Positions 53,401-63,131 are shown, counted from the first letter of the stretch. The stretch is 64,000 bases of DNA from Amycolatopsis sp. NBRC 101858 (GCF_030269325.1 NZ_BSTD01000002.1:434001-498000), one strand, 5' to 3'. Translations and numbers: made by a program. Notes: generated by a model from the sequence alone, not told the origin.

Positions 53401-54255
53401 TCAGGAGAGCCGGCTCTGCTGGCGCTCGATCCGCCCGGCCACCACGGCCTCCGCGACCGCGGCCGTCTCCGATTCGGGCAGCTGCACGGCCCCGTGCTCC
53501 GCCGTGATCGTGACGACGCTCGGGAAGATCCGGCGCACCAGGTCGGGCCCGCCCGAGGCGGTGTCGTCGTCCGCCGCGTCGTACAGCGCCTCGACAGCCA
53601 CTCGCGTGGCGCCTTCGACGTCGGCGTCCGGGTCGTGCAGCTTCTTCAGCGCGGATTTCGCGAACAGCGAACCCGAGCCGATGCCCGCGTAGCCGCCGTT
53701 CTCCTCGTAGCGCCCGCCCGCGGCGTCGTACGACACGATCCGGCCCGCGTGCTTCGCGTCCTCGGCTTCCAGGTCGTACCCGACGAACAGCGGGATCGCG
53801 GCCAGCCCGGCCATCGCCATCTCGAGGTTCGCCTTGACCATCCCGGCCAGCTTGTTCGTCTTGCCGTCCAGCGACAGCGAAACGCCCTCGATCTTCTCGT
53901 AGTGCGCCAGCTCCACCGCGTACAGCCGCACCATCTCCACGGCCAGCCCGGCCGTGCCCGCGATGCCCACCGCCGAGTACTCGTCGGTGACGTGCACCTT
54001 CTCGATGTCGCGGCTCGCGATCAGGTTCCCCGACGTCGCCCGCCGGTCACCCGCGATCAGCACGCCGCCCGCGAAGGTCAGCGCGACGATCGTCGTCCCG
54101 TGCGGCACGCCCAGCTCCGCCGCACCACCGGACATCCGGCGCTCCGGAAGCAGTTCGGGTGCCTGCACCCGCAGGAAGTCCGAAAACGACGACGTCGCCG
54201 ACGAGAAGTACGCCCCCGGCAGAGCGGGACCCGAGATGCCCCTGGTGTTGTCCAT
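53401..54255 (-). CDS. prcB: Proteasome beta subunit PrcB
   Basis: 284 residues. Propeptide 1-53, cleaved before Thr54 in [29 protein letters not shown], which makes Thr54 the catalytic N-terminus; Asp and Lys of the active site follow ([27 protein letters not shown]). Ends [10 protein letters not shown]. Forms the inner rings of the core particle with PrcA 55 nt downstream. Confidence 0.97.
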   Translation of the reverse strand: MDNTRGISGPALPGAYFSSATSSFSDFLRVQAPELLPERRMSGGAAELGVPHGTTIVALTFAGGVLIAGDRRATSGNLIASRDIEKVHVTDEYSAVGIAGTAGLAVEMVRLYAVELAHYEKIEGVSLSLDGKTNKLAGMVKANLEMAMAGLAAIPLFVGYDLEAEDAKHAGRIVSYDAAGGRYEENGGYAGIGSGSLFAKSALKKLHDPDADVEGATRVAVEALYDAADDDTASGGPDLVRRIFPSVVTITAEHGAVQLPESETAAVAEAVVAGRIERQQSRLS

Positions 54256-54390
54256 ACGTGCTCAAAAATCCCATCTGTGCGGGCCGCAGGCTCCGCGCCG
54301 GGCGACGCGGGCCCACCGGGCCACGGTCACCTCCACGCGGAACCCCGGCCGCCGGCTGAACGGTCGGCTGGGGCGCAGCGCCCCGAGCGG

Positions 54391-54585
54391 CTACTCGCCG
54401 CCCTTCTGCACGTAGGCCCGGACGAAGTCCTCGGCGTTCTCCTCGAGCACGTCGTCGATCTCGTCGAGGATCGTGTCGACGTCCTCGCCGAGCTTCTCGC
54501 GCCGCTCCTGACCCGCTGCGCCGGTGTCGTCGAACTCCTCGTCGGAATCGCCGCCGCCGTGCTTTTCGATCTTTTCCTGGGCCAT
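54391..54585 (-). CDS. pup: Prokaryotic ubiquitin-like protein Pup ending in Glu
   Basis: 64 residues, acidic and mostly disordered with the conserved C-half EKLGEDVDTILDEIDDVLEE NAEDFVRAYVQKGGE. The last residue is Glu, not Gln as in mycobacteria, so it needs no deamidation by Dop before ligation by PafA. Located between dop and prcB in the usual order. Confidence 0.97.
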   Translation of the reverse strand: MAQEKIEKHGGGDSDEEFDDTGAAGQERREKLGEDVDTILDEIDDVLEENAEDFVRAYVQKGGE

Positions 54586-54671
54586 CTCGCCTCCCGGTGT
54601 GGCTGATGTTTCCTAGCCTACCCAGCGGCCCCGACATTCGGGGTCACGCCGCGATCGCTGGTGCGTCCCGC

Positions 54672-56174
54672 CTAGTCCGAACCGGTGAGCGCCTCCACCA
54701 GGTCTTCGGCCGTCGCCGACTCGTCCAGCAGCTTGCCGACGTGCGCCTTCGTCCCCCGCAGCGGCTCCAGCGTGGGGATCCGCACCAGCGACTCCTTGCC
54801 GACGTCGAAGATGACCGAATCCCACGAGGCCGCCGCGATCGAGGTCGCGTACTTCTCCAGTGCCCGGCCCCGGAAGTAGGCCCGCGTGTCCGACGGCGGC
54901 GTCGTCACCGCGGCCAGCACCTCTTCCTCGGTCACCAGGCGCTTCATCGACCCGCGCGTCACGAGCCGGTTGTACAGGCCCTTGGCCAGCCGCACGTCCG
55001 AGTACTGCAGGTCGACCAGCCGCAGCCGCGGCGCGCCCCAGGCCAGGTTGTCCCGCTGCCGGTAGCCCTCCAGCAGGCGCAGCTTCGCCGGCCAGTCCAG
55101 CCGGTCCGCGCACTCCTGCGGGTCGCGCGCCAGCGCGTCCAGGACCTCGCCCCAGACCCGCAGGACCTCCTTCGACGCCTGGTCCGCGCCGGTGCGCTCC
55201 AGGTTCTGCGAGGCGATCTCGTGGTAGGCGAACTGCAGGTCCAGCCCGGTGTACTTCTTCCCGTTCGCCAGCGCCACCTGCACCTTCAGCGTCGGGTCGT
55301 GGCTGATCTGGTGCACCGCGCGCACCGGCTCGTCCAGCTTCAGGTCGTCGAACCGGATGCCCGACTCGATCAGGTCGAGGATCAGCGCCGTCGTCCCGAC
55401 CTTCAGGTACGTCGAGTACTCCGACATGTTCGCGTCACCGATGATGACGTGCAGCCGCCGGTACTTGTCCGCGTCCGCGTGCGGCTCGTCCCGGGTGTTG
55501 ATGATCCCGCGCTTGAGCGTCGTCTCCAGGCCGACCTCGACCTCGATGTAGTCCGCACGCTGGGAGAGCTGGAACCCGGCTTCCTCGCTCTGCTGGCCGA
55601 TCCCGACCCGGCCCGACCCGGTCACCACCTGCCGCGACACGAAGAACGGCGTCAGCCCGGCGATGATCGCGGTGAACGGCGTCGAGCGCGCGCACAGGTA
55701 GTTCTCGTGCGTGCCGTAGCTCGCGCCCTTGCCGTCGACGTTGTTCTTGTACAGCTGCAACTGCGGCTGGCCGGGCACGGACGCCGCCTTCAGCGCGGCC
55801 TCCTCCATCACCCGTTCGCCGGCCTTGTCCCAGATGACCGCGTCACGCGCGTTCGTCACCTCGGGCGCCGAGTACTCCGGGTGCGCGTGGTCGACGTACA
55901 ACCGCGCCCCGTTGGTCAGGATGACGTTCGCCGCGCCGAGGTCCTCGACGTCCGGGTCGTGCCCCGGCCCGCCCGGGCCGGTCAGGTCGAACCCGCGCGC
56001 GTCCCGCAGCGGGGACTCCACCTCGTAGTCCCACCGCGCCCGCCGGGCGCGCGGGATGTCGGCCGCGGCCGCGTAGGCCAGCACGACCTGGGTCGAGGTG
56101 AGTACCGGGTTCGCCGTCGCGTCGCCCGGCACGGAGATGCCGTACTCGACTTCGGTTCCCATGATCCGCCGCAT
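54672..56174 (-). CDS. dop: Deamidase/depupylase Dop
   Basis: 500 residues from ATG 56174 (upstream part of the frame is shadow). Start [20 protein letters not shown]; the region [29 protein letters not shown] is the Dop loop absent from PafA. Active-site blocks [19 protein letters not shown] and [37 protein letters not shown]. Here Pup already ends in Glu, so its main job would be depupylation of proteins. 43 nt from the divergent NUDIX gene. Confidence 0.96.
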   Translation of the reverse strand: MRRIMGTEVEYGISVPGDATANPVLTSTQVVLAYAAAADIPRARRARWDYEVESPLRDARGFDLTGPGGPGHDPDVEDLGAANVILTNGARLYVDHAHPEYSAPEVTNARDAVIWDKAGERVMEEAALKAASVPGQPQLQLYKNNVDGKGASYGTHENYLCARSTPFTAIIAGLTPFFVSRQVVTGSGRVGIGQQSEEAGFQLSQRADYIEVEVGLETTLKRGIINTRDEPHADADKYRRLHVIIGDANMSEYSTYLKVGTTALILDLIESGIRFDDLKLDEPVRAVHQISHDPTLKVQVALANGKKYTGLDLQFAYHEIASQNLERTGADQASKEVLRVWGEVLDALARDPQECADRLDWPAKLRLLEGYRQRDNLAWGAPRLRLVDLQYSDVRLAKGLYNRLVTRGSMKRLVTEEEVLAAVTTPPSDTRAYFRGRALEKYATSIAAASWDSVIFDVGKESLVRIPTLEPLRGTKAHVGKLLDESATAEDLVEALTGSD

Positions 56175-56216
56175 GTCCACCACCCTACGGGGTCGTCCTA
56201 GTGGAACGATGCACCC

Positions 56217-56735
56217 ATGCCAGGCAGTGACGAACTCGTTGCGCTCTATGACCAGGCCGGCTCCGCCGTCGGCACGACCACCCGCGCCCGGGTCCGCGCC
56301 GAGGGCCTGTGGCACGCCGCCGGCGTCGTGCTGGTCCGTTCGGGTGACGGCAAGGCCGTCTACGTGCACCTGCGCACCGCCACGAAGGACGTGTTCCCGT
56401 CCACCTGGGACTGCTGGGCAGGCGGCGTGGTCGCCGCGGGCGAGTCACCGGCCGAGTGCGCCCGCCGCGAACTGGCCGAAGAGCTGGGCGTCCACGAGGT
56501 GGAACCCGTTCCGCTGTTCACCAAGGTCTACGACGACGGCCGCAACCGCTGCCACAACTTCGCCTTCGAAGTCCGCTGGGACGGGCCGATCCACCACCAG
56601 GCCGAAGAGATCGCCGAAGGCCGCTGGATCCCCCTCGACGAGCTCCGCGCCTGGATCGACGACCCGGCACCCGAACTCCCCTTCATCCCCGACGGCCGCG
56701 AAGGCGTCCAGGAGTGGTTCCGCCGTTACGGCTGA
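56217..56735 (+). CDS. NUDIX hydrolase
   Basis: 172 residues. NUDIX box [24 protein letters not shown] fits G-x5-E-x7-REUxEExGU. Preceded by [20 protein letters not shown], the IDI/YfcD-like type with N-terminal strand. Divergent from dop by 42 nt, so the promoters overlap. Acts on a nucleoside-diphosphate or isoprenyl-like substrate; not specified. Confidence 0.92.
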   Translation: MPGSDELVALYDQAGSAVGTTTRARVRAEGLWHAAGVVLVRSGDGKAVYVHLRTATKDVFPSTWDCWAGGVVAAGESPAECARRELAEELGVHEVEPVPLFTKVYDDGRNRCHNFAFEVRWDGPIHHQAEEIAEGRWIPLDELRAWIDDPAPELPFIPDGREGVQEWFRRYG

Positions 56736-57337
56736 GCCGCGAGCTTCGCCGCCATCGCGGGCAGCAGCCGCTTGGCCGCGTCCACGGCCCGCGCCTCGGT
56801 GCTCGCCGAGACGGTCAGCCCGGACACGAGCTTTCCCTTCGCCAGCAACACCGTGCACGTCTTGCCCTCGCACCAGGCCTGCTGGCGGTCCACCCCGGCC
56901 TGCGCCGGGACGCTCACCGTCTTGCCCGCGCAGTCCGCGTTCGCGACGGCTTCGGCGGCCGCCTCGTCCGGGTACGCCGCGACGCGGTGGCGCAGCACCG
57001 AACCGCTGGGGTACTGCCAGGACGCGGTCCGGCTGCTCGCCGACACGCTGCCGGTGAGGCAGCCCGAAACCTCGCCGGAACCCCGTTGCACGCCTTCCTC
57101 GGCGACGTCCGCATCGGACAGCAGCGCCCGCTCCGCGAGCAGCCCCAGGTCGGGCGCCACCGGGGCGGCGGGAGCCGCCTTCGCGGGGCTCACCGGCACT
57201 TCGGTGACCGACGCCGGTGCCGACGTGGGGGCCGGATCGTCGTAGTACGTCTCGAGGTTGTTCGGGTCGGGCCCGTCGCAGGCCGTGAGGCCGACGAACG
57301 CGACCGCGGCGAGGGCGAGCACCTGACGATGACGCAC
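56726..57337 (-). CDS. Lipoprotein, unknown function
   Basis: 203 residues from GTG 57337. Lipobox VGLTACDGPDP near residue 20, then a Pro/Ala-rich linker (PTSAPASVTEVPVSPAKAAP) and a globular part with Cys pairs (GCLTGSVSAS, ADCAGKTVSV, WCEGKTCTVLLAKG). Its stop overlaps the convergent NUDIX stop by 10 nt. No family named. Confidence 0.7.
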   Translation of the reverse strand: MRHRQVLALAAVAFVGLTACDGPDPNNLETYYDDPAPTSAPASVTEVPVSPAKAAPAAPVAPDLGLLAERALLSDADVAEEGVQRGSGEVSGCLTGSVSASSRTASWQYPSGSVLRHRVAAYPDEAAAEAVANADCAGKTVSVPAQAGVDRQQAWCEGKTCTVLLAKGKLVSGLTVSASTEARAVDAAKRLLPAMAAKLAAQP

Positions 57338-57389
57338 TTGCTCCGGCCTCCTGTCGTGTGCGTGTGCCTGCGAAGAGTAGTGCAGCGCC

Positions 57390-58319
57390 TCAGTCCCACC
57401 CGAGGGAGGACCGGTGTCGCCAGTACTCCTCCGGATTTTCCGCGAGACCCGCCAGCGCGGCTTCCTCGTCCGTGCTCAGCGAAAGCGTGGTCGCCCGCAG
57501 GTTCGCCGCCAGCTGCGCCGGGCTCGCCGGGCCGATGACGGCCGTGCCGGCCCAGTCCCGCGCCAGCACCGCGGCGACGGCCACCGCGTCCGGCCCGGCC
57601 CCGTGCACCGCCGCGATCTCCCGCAGCGCCCCGGGCGCCTCCACCACGAGCCGGCCGTTGGCGAGGGTTTCCTTGACCAGCACGCGCTTCCCGGCCGCGT
57701 GCGCCGCGGCCAGCGCCGGCCCGGCCGACGGTTCCAGGACGTTCCACGTCGACTGCACCGCCGAGAACACCGGCCGCCCGGCCATTTCCAGCGCGAACGC
57801 GCGCTCGATCGCGGCCGCCTGCGCCGGCCCGGACGTCGAGAACCCGACCGCGACCCCGTTCGCGGAAAGCTCCGCCAGCGCTTCGAGCAGTGGCTCGTCG
57901 GTGAACAGCGGACTGTCCACAGTGAGCGAATGCACCTGGTAGAGGCCGACCCGATCCCCCAGCAGCGCCAGGGTTTCCGCCCATTGGGTGGCGAACCGCG
58001 CCGCCGAGTGCTCCTTCACCTCGTGCACGTCGGCGTCGAGCCGCCAGTCCCCCACGTACGCGTAGCCCCACTTGCTGGAGACCTCGACGTCGTCGTGCCC
58101 GCGCTCGGCGAGCCAGCCGGCGAGGAACTCCTCCGAGCGCCCGTACGACCGGGCGACGTCGACGTGCCGGATCCCCGCGGCGTAGGCGTCGTCGAGCACC
58201 GCGAAGGTCGCGGCGCGCATGGACTCGACGTCCCGTACCGCCGGCAGCGCGCCCTCGCGGCCGAGGTTGATGTAGGCAGGGCGGCCCAGTGCGGCCAGGC
58301 CGAGCGCGACGCGGTTCAT
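57390..58319 (-). CDS. Aldo/keto reductase
   Basis: 309 residues from ATG 58319, overlapping the preceding stop (ATGA). Starts MNRVALGLAALGRPAYINLG; catalytic Asp/Tyr in GIRHVDVARSYGRSEEFLAG, Lys in VEVSSKWGYAY, and His in YQVHSLT. Similar to the D-threo-aldose dehydrogenase sub-group. It is the second gene after the small regulator-like protein and shares its GTATAGG-bearing promoter. Confidence 0.9.
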   Translation of the reverse strand: MNRVALGLAALGRPAYINLGREGALPAVRDVESMRAATFAVLDDAYAAGIRHVDVARSYGRSEEFLAGWLAERGHDDVEVSSKWGYAYVGDWRLDADVHEVKEHSAARFATQWAETLALLGDRVGLYQVHSLTVDSPLFTDEPLLEALAELSANGVAVGFSTSGPAQAAAIERAFALEMAGRPVFSAVQSTWNVLEPSAGPALAAAHAAGKRVLVKETLANGRLVVEAPGALREIAAVHGAGPDAVAVAAVLARDWAGTAVIGPASPAQLAANLRATTLSLSTDEEAALAGLAENPEEYWRHRSSLGWD

Positions 58320-58654
58320 GCCGTCTGCTTGTGCCGGAGGATCGCCAGCCACTGGTCGGCGTTCTGGGCCTGGCGGTGGAGCTTCTCGAGGCGCGCGGCC
58401 GGGGCCCGGACGTACCCCTTGCCGAAGACCGGCGCGATCTGGCGGAGGCTCGCGCCGCCTTCGCGCGCGGCCAGCAGGGCCCAGTCGGACGCGTCGGCGC
58501 AAGCGGCCGAGGCGCGGCGGAGCTCCCCGAGGATGTCGATGAGCTCCTGGGCGTTCACCTCCCCCGCCTGGACGGCGGCGGCCGTCGTCTCCAGCCAGGC
58601 CAGGACGTCGGACTCGGTGATGGGCGCGCGGGGGCGGCGGGTTTCTTCGCTCAC
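58316..58654 (-). CDS. Small HTH-like protein, candidate regulator
   Basis: 112 residues from GTG 58654; the open frame extends upstream across the repeat element, but TATACT there gives a near-leaderless start at this GTG. A helical N-half (PITESDVLAWLETTAAAVQA) is followed by GASLRQIAPVFGKGYVRAPAARL, which has the spacing of a helix-turn-helix. Coupled to the aldo/keto reductase. Autoregulation through the element at 58664 is an inference. The family is not recognised. Confidence 0.6.
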   Translation of the reverse strand: MSEETRRPRAPITESDVLAWLETTAAAVQAGEVNAQELIDILGELRRASAACADASDWALLAAREGGASLRQIAPVFGKGYVRAPAARLEKLHRQAQNADQWLAILRHKQTA

Positions 58655-58663
58655 GGCCCGTGA

Positions 58664-58690
58664 GTATAGGTCGTTATACGTCGATATACT
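58664..58690. promoter_or_regulatory. GTATAGGYCGTTATAC element, copy 3, with divergent -10 boxes
   Basis: GTATAGGTCGTTATAC (58664-58679) is followed by TATACT (58685-58690), a good -10 for the ArsR ATG at 58702. On the minus strand, TATACT (58668-58663) precedes the GTG at 58654. The repeat TATA-N-TCG recurs every 10 bases. Both genes would thus start with almost no leader, with the element covering both promoters. Confidence 0.7.
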
Positions 58691-58701
58691 CGGTACCAGC
58701 C

Positions 58702-59040
58702 ATGACGACACGCGCCGAATCCCAGCCGGACGTCGAGCGGGTGCTCGACGTCTTCAAGGCGCTCGCGAACCCGGTGCGGCTGCAGGTGCTGCAGTGGCTG
58801 CGGGAGCCCGCCCGGCACTTCCCGGTCGACCGGGCCATCGCCGACCCGGTCGAGGTCGGGGTCTGCGTGAGCCACATCCAGGAGAAGACGGGGCTCGCGC
58901 AGTCGACCGTCTCGGCGTACATGGCCGAGTTGCAGCGCGCCGGCCTGGTGCGCGCGACCCGCGTCGGCAAGTGGACGCACTACAAGCGCGACGAAGCCCG
59001 GATCGCCGAGTTCGTCGCGGTGCTCGGCCACACCCTCTGA
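58702..59040 (+). CDS. ArsR family transcriptional regulator
   Basis: 112 residues from ATG 58702. Winged helix: VLDVFKALANPVRLQVLQWL, IQEKTGLAQSTVSAYMAELQ RAGLVRATRVGKWTHYKRDE. A Cys (VGVCVSH) before the HTH could bind metal or sense redox. The F420-type oxidoreductase starts 68 nt downstream and is its probable target. Confidence 0.92.
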   Translation: MTTRAESQPDVERVLDVFKALANPVRLQVLQWLREPARHFPVDRAIADPVEVGVCVSHIQEKTGLAQSTVSAYMAELQRAGLVRATRVGKWTHYKRDEARIAEFVAVLGHTL

Positions 59041-59072
59041 CACTCCCCTCCCCCGCCCCGGCGGGCACCCGG

Positions 59073-59108
59073 TTGACTCATATCGTAAATCTGCGATACT
59101 TCGATTTA
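59073..59108 (+). promoter_or_regulatory. Leaderless promoter of the F420-type oxidoreductase
   Basis: TTGACT (59073-59078) and GATACT (59095-59100) are separated by 16 bases, and the ATG at 59108 falls at the expected start point. TAAATC (59086-59091) and GATTTA (59103-59108) form an inverted repeat around the -10, a likely operator. Confidence 0.75.
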
Positions 59109-60001
59109 TGGGTATGATCGAGAACATGCGGCTCGGCCGCTACGGGATCTGGACGTTCGACTTCGAAGACCAGCCGGCCGGCCTGATCCGCGACTCCGTG
59201 CAGGAGCTGGAAGAGCTCGGCTGGCCGGCGGTCTGGATCCCGGAAAGCGACGGCCGGGAGGCTCTGACGCACGCCGGGTTCCTGCTGGCGGCCACCGAAC
59301 GCCTCACCGTCGTCAACGGGATCGCGCAGATCTGGTCGCGGGGCCCGCGCTGGACCCGCGGCGCGGCCCTGCTGCTGGCCGACGCCTACCCGGACCGCCA
59401 CCTGCTCGGCCTCGGCTTCGGCGCCGGAAAGCCCGGCGCGAAGCCACTGCGGGCGATGAACGACTACCTCGACGACCTGGACGCCATCACGAGCGTCAAC
59501 CCCGAGCCGCGGGCGCCCATCCGGCGCCTGCTCGCCGCGTACGGCCCGAAGATGCTGGAACTGGCCCGGGACCGGTCGGCGGGCGCGCACACCTACCACG
59601 TGACGCCGGAGCACACCGCCCAGGCGCGGGAGCTCCTGGGCGCCGGTCCGTTCCTCGGCGTCGAGCACGCCGTGCTCTTCGAAACCGACGCGGCCGAGGC
59701 CCGGGAAATCGCCCGCGGCCACCTGCACATGTACCTCACCTCGCAGTACAACGTCGCCAAGTTCCGCCGGCTCGGCTACACCGAAGCGGACATCGACGGC
59801 GGCCGCGGCAGCGACCGGCTCGTCGACGACCTGGTGTTCTGGGGCGACCTCGACACGATCACCGGGAGGCTGCAAGCCCACCTGGACGCCGGCGCCGACC
59901 ACGTCGGCATCCAGGTCATCGGGGTCGAACCGGGCACTTCCGCCATGCCGCATTGGCGCCGGCTGGCCGAGGCGCTGCTACCCGCCGGCGTCGCCGCGTA
60001 G
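59108..60001 (+). CDS. LLM-class F420-dependent oxidoreductase
   Basis: 297 residues. Luciferase-like barrel: LGRYGIWTFDFEDQPAGLIR, LEELGWPAVWIPESDGREAL, RLTVVNGIAQIWSRGPRWTRG, PDRHLLGLGFGAGKPGAKPL, ending GADHVGIQVIGVEPG. Matches the actinomycete F420 sub-family often partnered with ArsR regulators. Reduces or oxidises a small molecule with F420 or FMN. Overlaps the convergent DUF3626-like gene by 24 nt. Confidence 0.88.
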   Translation: MGMIENMRLGRYGIWTFDFEDQPAGLIRDSVQELEELGWPAVWIPESDGREALTHAGFLLAATERLTVVNGIAQIWSRGPRWTRGAALLLADAYPDRHLLGLGFGAGKPGAKPLRAMNDYLDDLDAITSVNPEPRAPIRRLLAAYGPKMLELARDRSAGAHTYHVTPEHTAQARELLGAGPFLGVEHAVLFETDAAEAREIARGHLHMYLTSQYNVAKFRRLGYTEADIDGGRGSDRLVDDLVFWGDLDTITGRLQAHLDAGADHVGIQVIGVEPGTSAMPHWRRLAEALLPAGVAA

Positions 60002-60832
60002 CCCGAAGCGCGCGGTGCAGTGCCAGACGCGCTTGAGCACCTGGGGGCCGTGCCGGCCGGCGCGGACGGCGTCGCCGATGACGCGCGCGTCGAGCAGGCC
60101 GTCCTGCGCGATCTCCTTGCCGGCCCGCACGACGTCCTCGCCGCGGTAGCCGGCGTGCTCGGCCAGGACCTCGACCGGCAGCCGGAAGCCGTGGTGCCAG
60201 TACGTGGGAAACGGCAGCTCGGCGGCGGCCGCCTCGACGTCGGTGCCCCGGAACGCCGGGTCCAGCACGAGGGCCTCGACGTCGGCGGCGAGCCGGAGCG
60301 GGCCGTGGACGTGGGCTTCGATGTGGTCGTCCAGTTCGTCCTGGACGTCCGCCTCGGCGAGCGGCAGCAGCGGCAGGTGCCCGGCCGTGCCGAAGTCGTC
60401 CGGCTCGGCGAAGCTGTCCGGGTAGCAGAACGTCGTGCGGGCCAGTACTTCCCGCTTCAGCCGCAGGTGGGACGAGCCGAACCGGACGGACCCGCCCGCG
60501 GGCCGGCGGCGGTAGTTCAGCGAGCCGTACTTGGGCCGGGCCGACGGCGGCAGGTCGTCGTAGGCGCCACCGAAGATGCGGTGCTCCCAGCGCCACCGGT
60601 CGCCGCCGGCGTGCGCGGTCAGGCCGCCGTTGCTCGTGCCCGTCTCGAACTGCGAGCGGTAGACGCCGTCCGTGACGAGGTGGCGCAGCAAGGGCACCTC
60701 CCCCACCAGGCGGTCCGGGTGGAAGTGCACGGTGACGTCGAGGTCGCCGGGCAGCGGCGGCCCTTCAACGCGGCTCGCGACGTACGCGACTGCTCGCCGC
60801 CACGGTTCGTTCCCCCACGCCATGGGCGGCAT
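59978..60832 (-). CDS. DUF3626-like protein
   Basis: 284 residues from ATG 60832 (ATG 60823 also possible; neither has a strong ribosome site). Motif block YRSQFETGTSNGGLTAHAGG DRWRWEHRIFGGAYDDLPPS ARPKYGSLNYRR matches the pattern of DUF3626, and DVTVHFHPDRL precedes it. Function of the family is not established; it is often near phage or toxin genes. The GTATAGG element lies 14 bases upstream. Confidence 0.75.
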   Translation of the reverse strand: MPPMAWGNEPWRRAVAYVASRVEGPPLPGDLDVTVHFHPDRLVGEVPLLRHLVTDGVYRSQFETGTSNGGLTAHAGGDRWRWEHRIFGGAYDDLPPSARPKYGSLNYRRRPAGGSVRFGSSHLRLKREVLARTTFCYPDSFAEPDDFGTAGHLPLLPLAEADVQDELDDHIEAHVHGPLRLAADVEALVLDPAFRGTDVEAAAAELPFPTYWHHGFRLPVEVLAEHAGYRGEDVVRAGKEIAQDGLLDARVIGDAVRAGRHGPQVLKRVWHCTARFGLRGDAGG

Positions 60833-60845
60833 CCTAGCCCGAGCG

Positions 60846-60861
60846 GTATAGGTCGTTATAC
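60846..60861. promoter_or_regulatory. GTATAGGYCGTTATAC element, copy 4
   Basis: GTATAGGTCGTTATAC lies 14 bases upstream of the DUF3626-like start at 60832. Preceded by GAGCG as in copy 1. TATACC on the minus strand could be the -10 box. Confidence 0.65.
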
Positions 60862-60917
60862 ACAATTATCGGGACCGGCTCGGCGGTGATGTACCTCACA
60901 CCGAGGGCCGGACACGC

Positions 60918-60951
60918 CGATGGGGCGGTCGCCGAAGCGGCCGCCCCATCG
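60918..60951. terminator. Terminator hairpin after arc
   Basis: CGATGGGGCGG (60918-60928) and CCGCCCCATCG (60941-60951) pair exactly, loop 12 nt. It begins 14 bases beyond the arc stop on the minus strand. Confidence 0.7.
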
Positions 60952-60964
60952 GGGGTTCGACCCG

Positions 60965-62767
60965 TTACAGGTACTGACCGGTGTTCGTGGCGGTGTCGAT
61001 CGCCCGCCCCGAGTCCTGGTTCTTGCCGGTGACGAGCGTGCGGATGTAGACGATCCGCTCGCCCTTCTTGCCGGAGATCCGGGCCCAGTCGTCCGGGTTG
61101 GTGGTGTTGGGCAGGTCCTCGTTCTCCGCGAACTCGTCGACGATCGCGTCCAGCAGGTGCTGCACGCGAAGGCCGGGCTGGTTGGTCTCCAGCACGGACT
61201 TGATCGCCGACTTCTTCGCCCGGTCCACGATGTTCTGGATCATCGCGCCCGAGTTGAAGTCGCGGAAGTACAGGACTTCCTTGTCCCCGTTGGCGTAGGT
61301 CACCTCGAGGAACCGGTTCTCGTCGCTCTCCTCGTACATCCGCTCGACCGTGTGCTGGATCATCGCGTCGAACGTCGCCTTGGAGTCCCCGCCGAACTCG
61401 GCGAGGTCGTCGGCGTGGATCGGCAGGCCTTCGGCCAGGTACTTGGAGAAGATGTCCTTCGCGCCTTCGGCGTCCGGACGCTCGATCTTGATCTTGACGT
61501 CGAGCCGGCCCGGCCGCAGGATCGCCGGGTCGATCATGTCCTCGCGGTTGGAGGCGCCGATGACGATGACGTTCTCCAGGCCTTCGACACCGTCGATCTC
61601 CGACAGCAGCTGGGGCACGATCGTGGTTTCCACGTCGGACGACACGCCCGACCCACGGGTCCGGAAGATCGAGTCCATCTCGTCGAAGAACACGATCACC
61701 GGGGTGCCCTCGGAGGCCTTCTCCCGCGCCCGCTGGAAGATCAGGCGGATGTGCCGCTCGGTCTCCCCGACGAACTTGTTGAGCAGCTCGGGACCCTTGA
61801 TGTTCAGGAAGTAGGACTTCCCGTCCTCGTTGTCGCCCCGGGCCGCGGCCACCTTCTTGGCCAGCGAGTTCGCGACCGCCTTCGCGATGAGCGTCTTGCC
61901 GCAGCCCGGCGGGCCGTAGAGCAGGACACCCTTGGGCGGGCGCAGCTGGTACTCCTGGTAGAGGTCCGCGTGCAGGAACGGCAGTTCCACCGCGTCCCGG
62001 ATCTGCTCGATCTGCCGGGTGAGGCCACCGATGTCCTCGTAGCGGACGTCGGGCACCTCCTCCAGCACCAGGTCCTCGACTTCCGCCTTCGGCACGCGCT
62101 CGTACGCGTAGCCGGCCTTGGAGTCGACCAGGAGCGAGTCGCCCGGCTTGAGCGGCTGCTCGGCCAGCAGGTCGGAGAGCAGGACCACCCGCTCTTCGTC
62201 CGCGTGCCCGACCACCAGCGCGCGAAGGCTGCCGCCCTCGACGTCGGCGGCGAGCACCTCACGCAGGGCGCAGACCTCGCCGGTGCGTTCGAAGCCGCCG
62301 GCCTCGACCACGGTGAGCGCCTCGTTGAGCCGCAGCGCCTGGCCGCGGCGCAACGACGAGAGCTCGACCGCGGGCGATACCGACACCCGCATCTTCCGGC
62401 CGGCCGTGAAGACGTCCACCGTGTTGTCCTCGTACGCCTCGACGAAGACGCCGTACCCGGACGGTGGCTGGGCCAGCCGGTCGACTTCCTCACGCAGCGC
62501 GAGGAGCTGTCCTCGCGCCTCACGCAGGGTTTCGACCAGTTTGGTGTTGCGCTCGGTGAGCTGACTCACCCTTTCCGAGGCCTCGGCGAGCCGCTGTTCG
62601 AGAACTCGGTTCTGCCGTGGCGAGTCGGTCAGCTTGCGGCGCAGCAGCGCCACTTCCTCCTCGAGAAAACGGATCTGCCGAGCCTGCTCGTCCGCTGTCG
62701 TCCCAGCTCCGGATGTTGCTGAAGGGTCGGCCTCCTCGCGCCGACCTCCGGGAAGGTCATGATGCAT
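60965..62767 (-). CDS. arc: Proteasome-activating ATPase Arc/Mpa
   Basis: 600 residues from ATG 62767, directly after GAGGAGGTGCCCG. Coiled coil about 26-90 ([40 protein letters not shown]) binds Pup; two OB domains follow (about 95-240); AAA+ domain with [17 protein letters not shown] and RPGRLDVKI. The last residues are GQYL, the docking tail that opens the PrcA gate. The frame extends upstream only as shadow. Alone at this end of the cluster, 4.8 kb from dop. Confidence 0.96.
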   Translation of the reverse strand: MHHDLPGGRREEADPSATSGAGTTADEQARQIRFLEEEVALLRRKLTDSPRQNRVLEQRLAEASERVSQLTERNTKLVETLREARGQLLALREEVDRLAQPPSGYGVFVEAYEDNTVDVFTAGRKMRVSVSPAVELSSLRRGQALRLNEALTVVEAGGFERTGEVCALREVLAADVEGGSLRALVVGHADEERVVLLSDLLAEQPLKPGDSLLVDSKAGYAYERVPKAEVEDLVLEEVPDVRYEDIGGLTRQIEQIRDAVELPFLHADLYQEYQLRPPKGVLLYGPPGCGKTLIAKAVANSLAKKVAAARGDNEDGKSYFLNIKGPELLNKFVGETERHIRLIFQRAREKASEGTPVIVFFDEMDSIFRTRGSGVSSDVETTIVPQLLSEIDGVEGLENVIVIGASNREDMIDPAILRPGRLDVKIKIERPDAEGAKDIFSKYLAEGLPIHADDLAEFGGDSKATFDAMIQHTVERMYEESDENRFLEVTYANGDKEVLYFRDFNSGAMIQNIVDRAKKSAIKSVLETNQPGLRVQHLLDAIVDEFAENEDLPNTTNPDDWARISGKKGERIVYIRTLVTGKNQDSGRAIDTATNTGQYL

Positions 62768-63131
62768 CGGGCACCTCCTCGGAGTGCTTTTCATTCCACG
62801 GTACCGGCGATCACCGACAAGAAAAGGCCTTTCCGGATCACAAGATCGGCGCGTCGCGGTTTCCTCGCCTGGTCCAGCACGGACATTCCCGCAGCGCAAG
62901 CGGCCATTTCGGTGCCGTGACCCCGGCGCGTCGCGGGTCCATCCGGGCAGGGACGAACCAAGCACGTCGGGAGTACCCGGTCCCGCGGGGCCCCAACCGT
63001 GCCCGAGCCGGGCAATTCCGGCCAGTTCCGCCCTAACCGCGCGGCGGGCCCGCCCGATGGCTAGCATCGGGCCGACGTCGGCCGCCTCGAAGGCCGCGTC
63101 ACCGTCGAAGGAACGCTAGGGGGAACCACCC
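62768..63131. other. 364-nt divergent intergenic region between arc and the repeat protein gene
   Basis: Holds the promoters of both neighbours. The arc ribosome site is at 62768-62785. A TAGCAT at 63062-63067 could be a -10 for the right-hand gene about 65 bases before its ATG. No other gene, long repeat or RNA seen. Confidence 0.5.

Noticed and set aside
28322..60861. CRISPR array or integration-site repeats for the GTATAGG element
   Set aside because: Copies are 2-20 kb apart with unrelated flanks, so no repeat-spacer structure; no recombinase gene is nearby.
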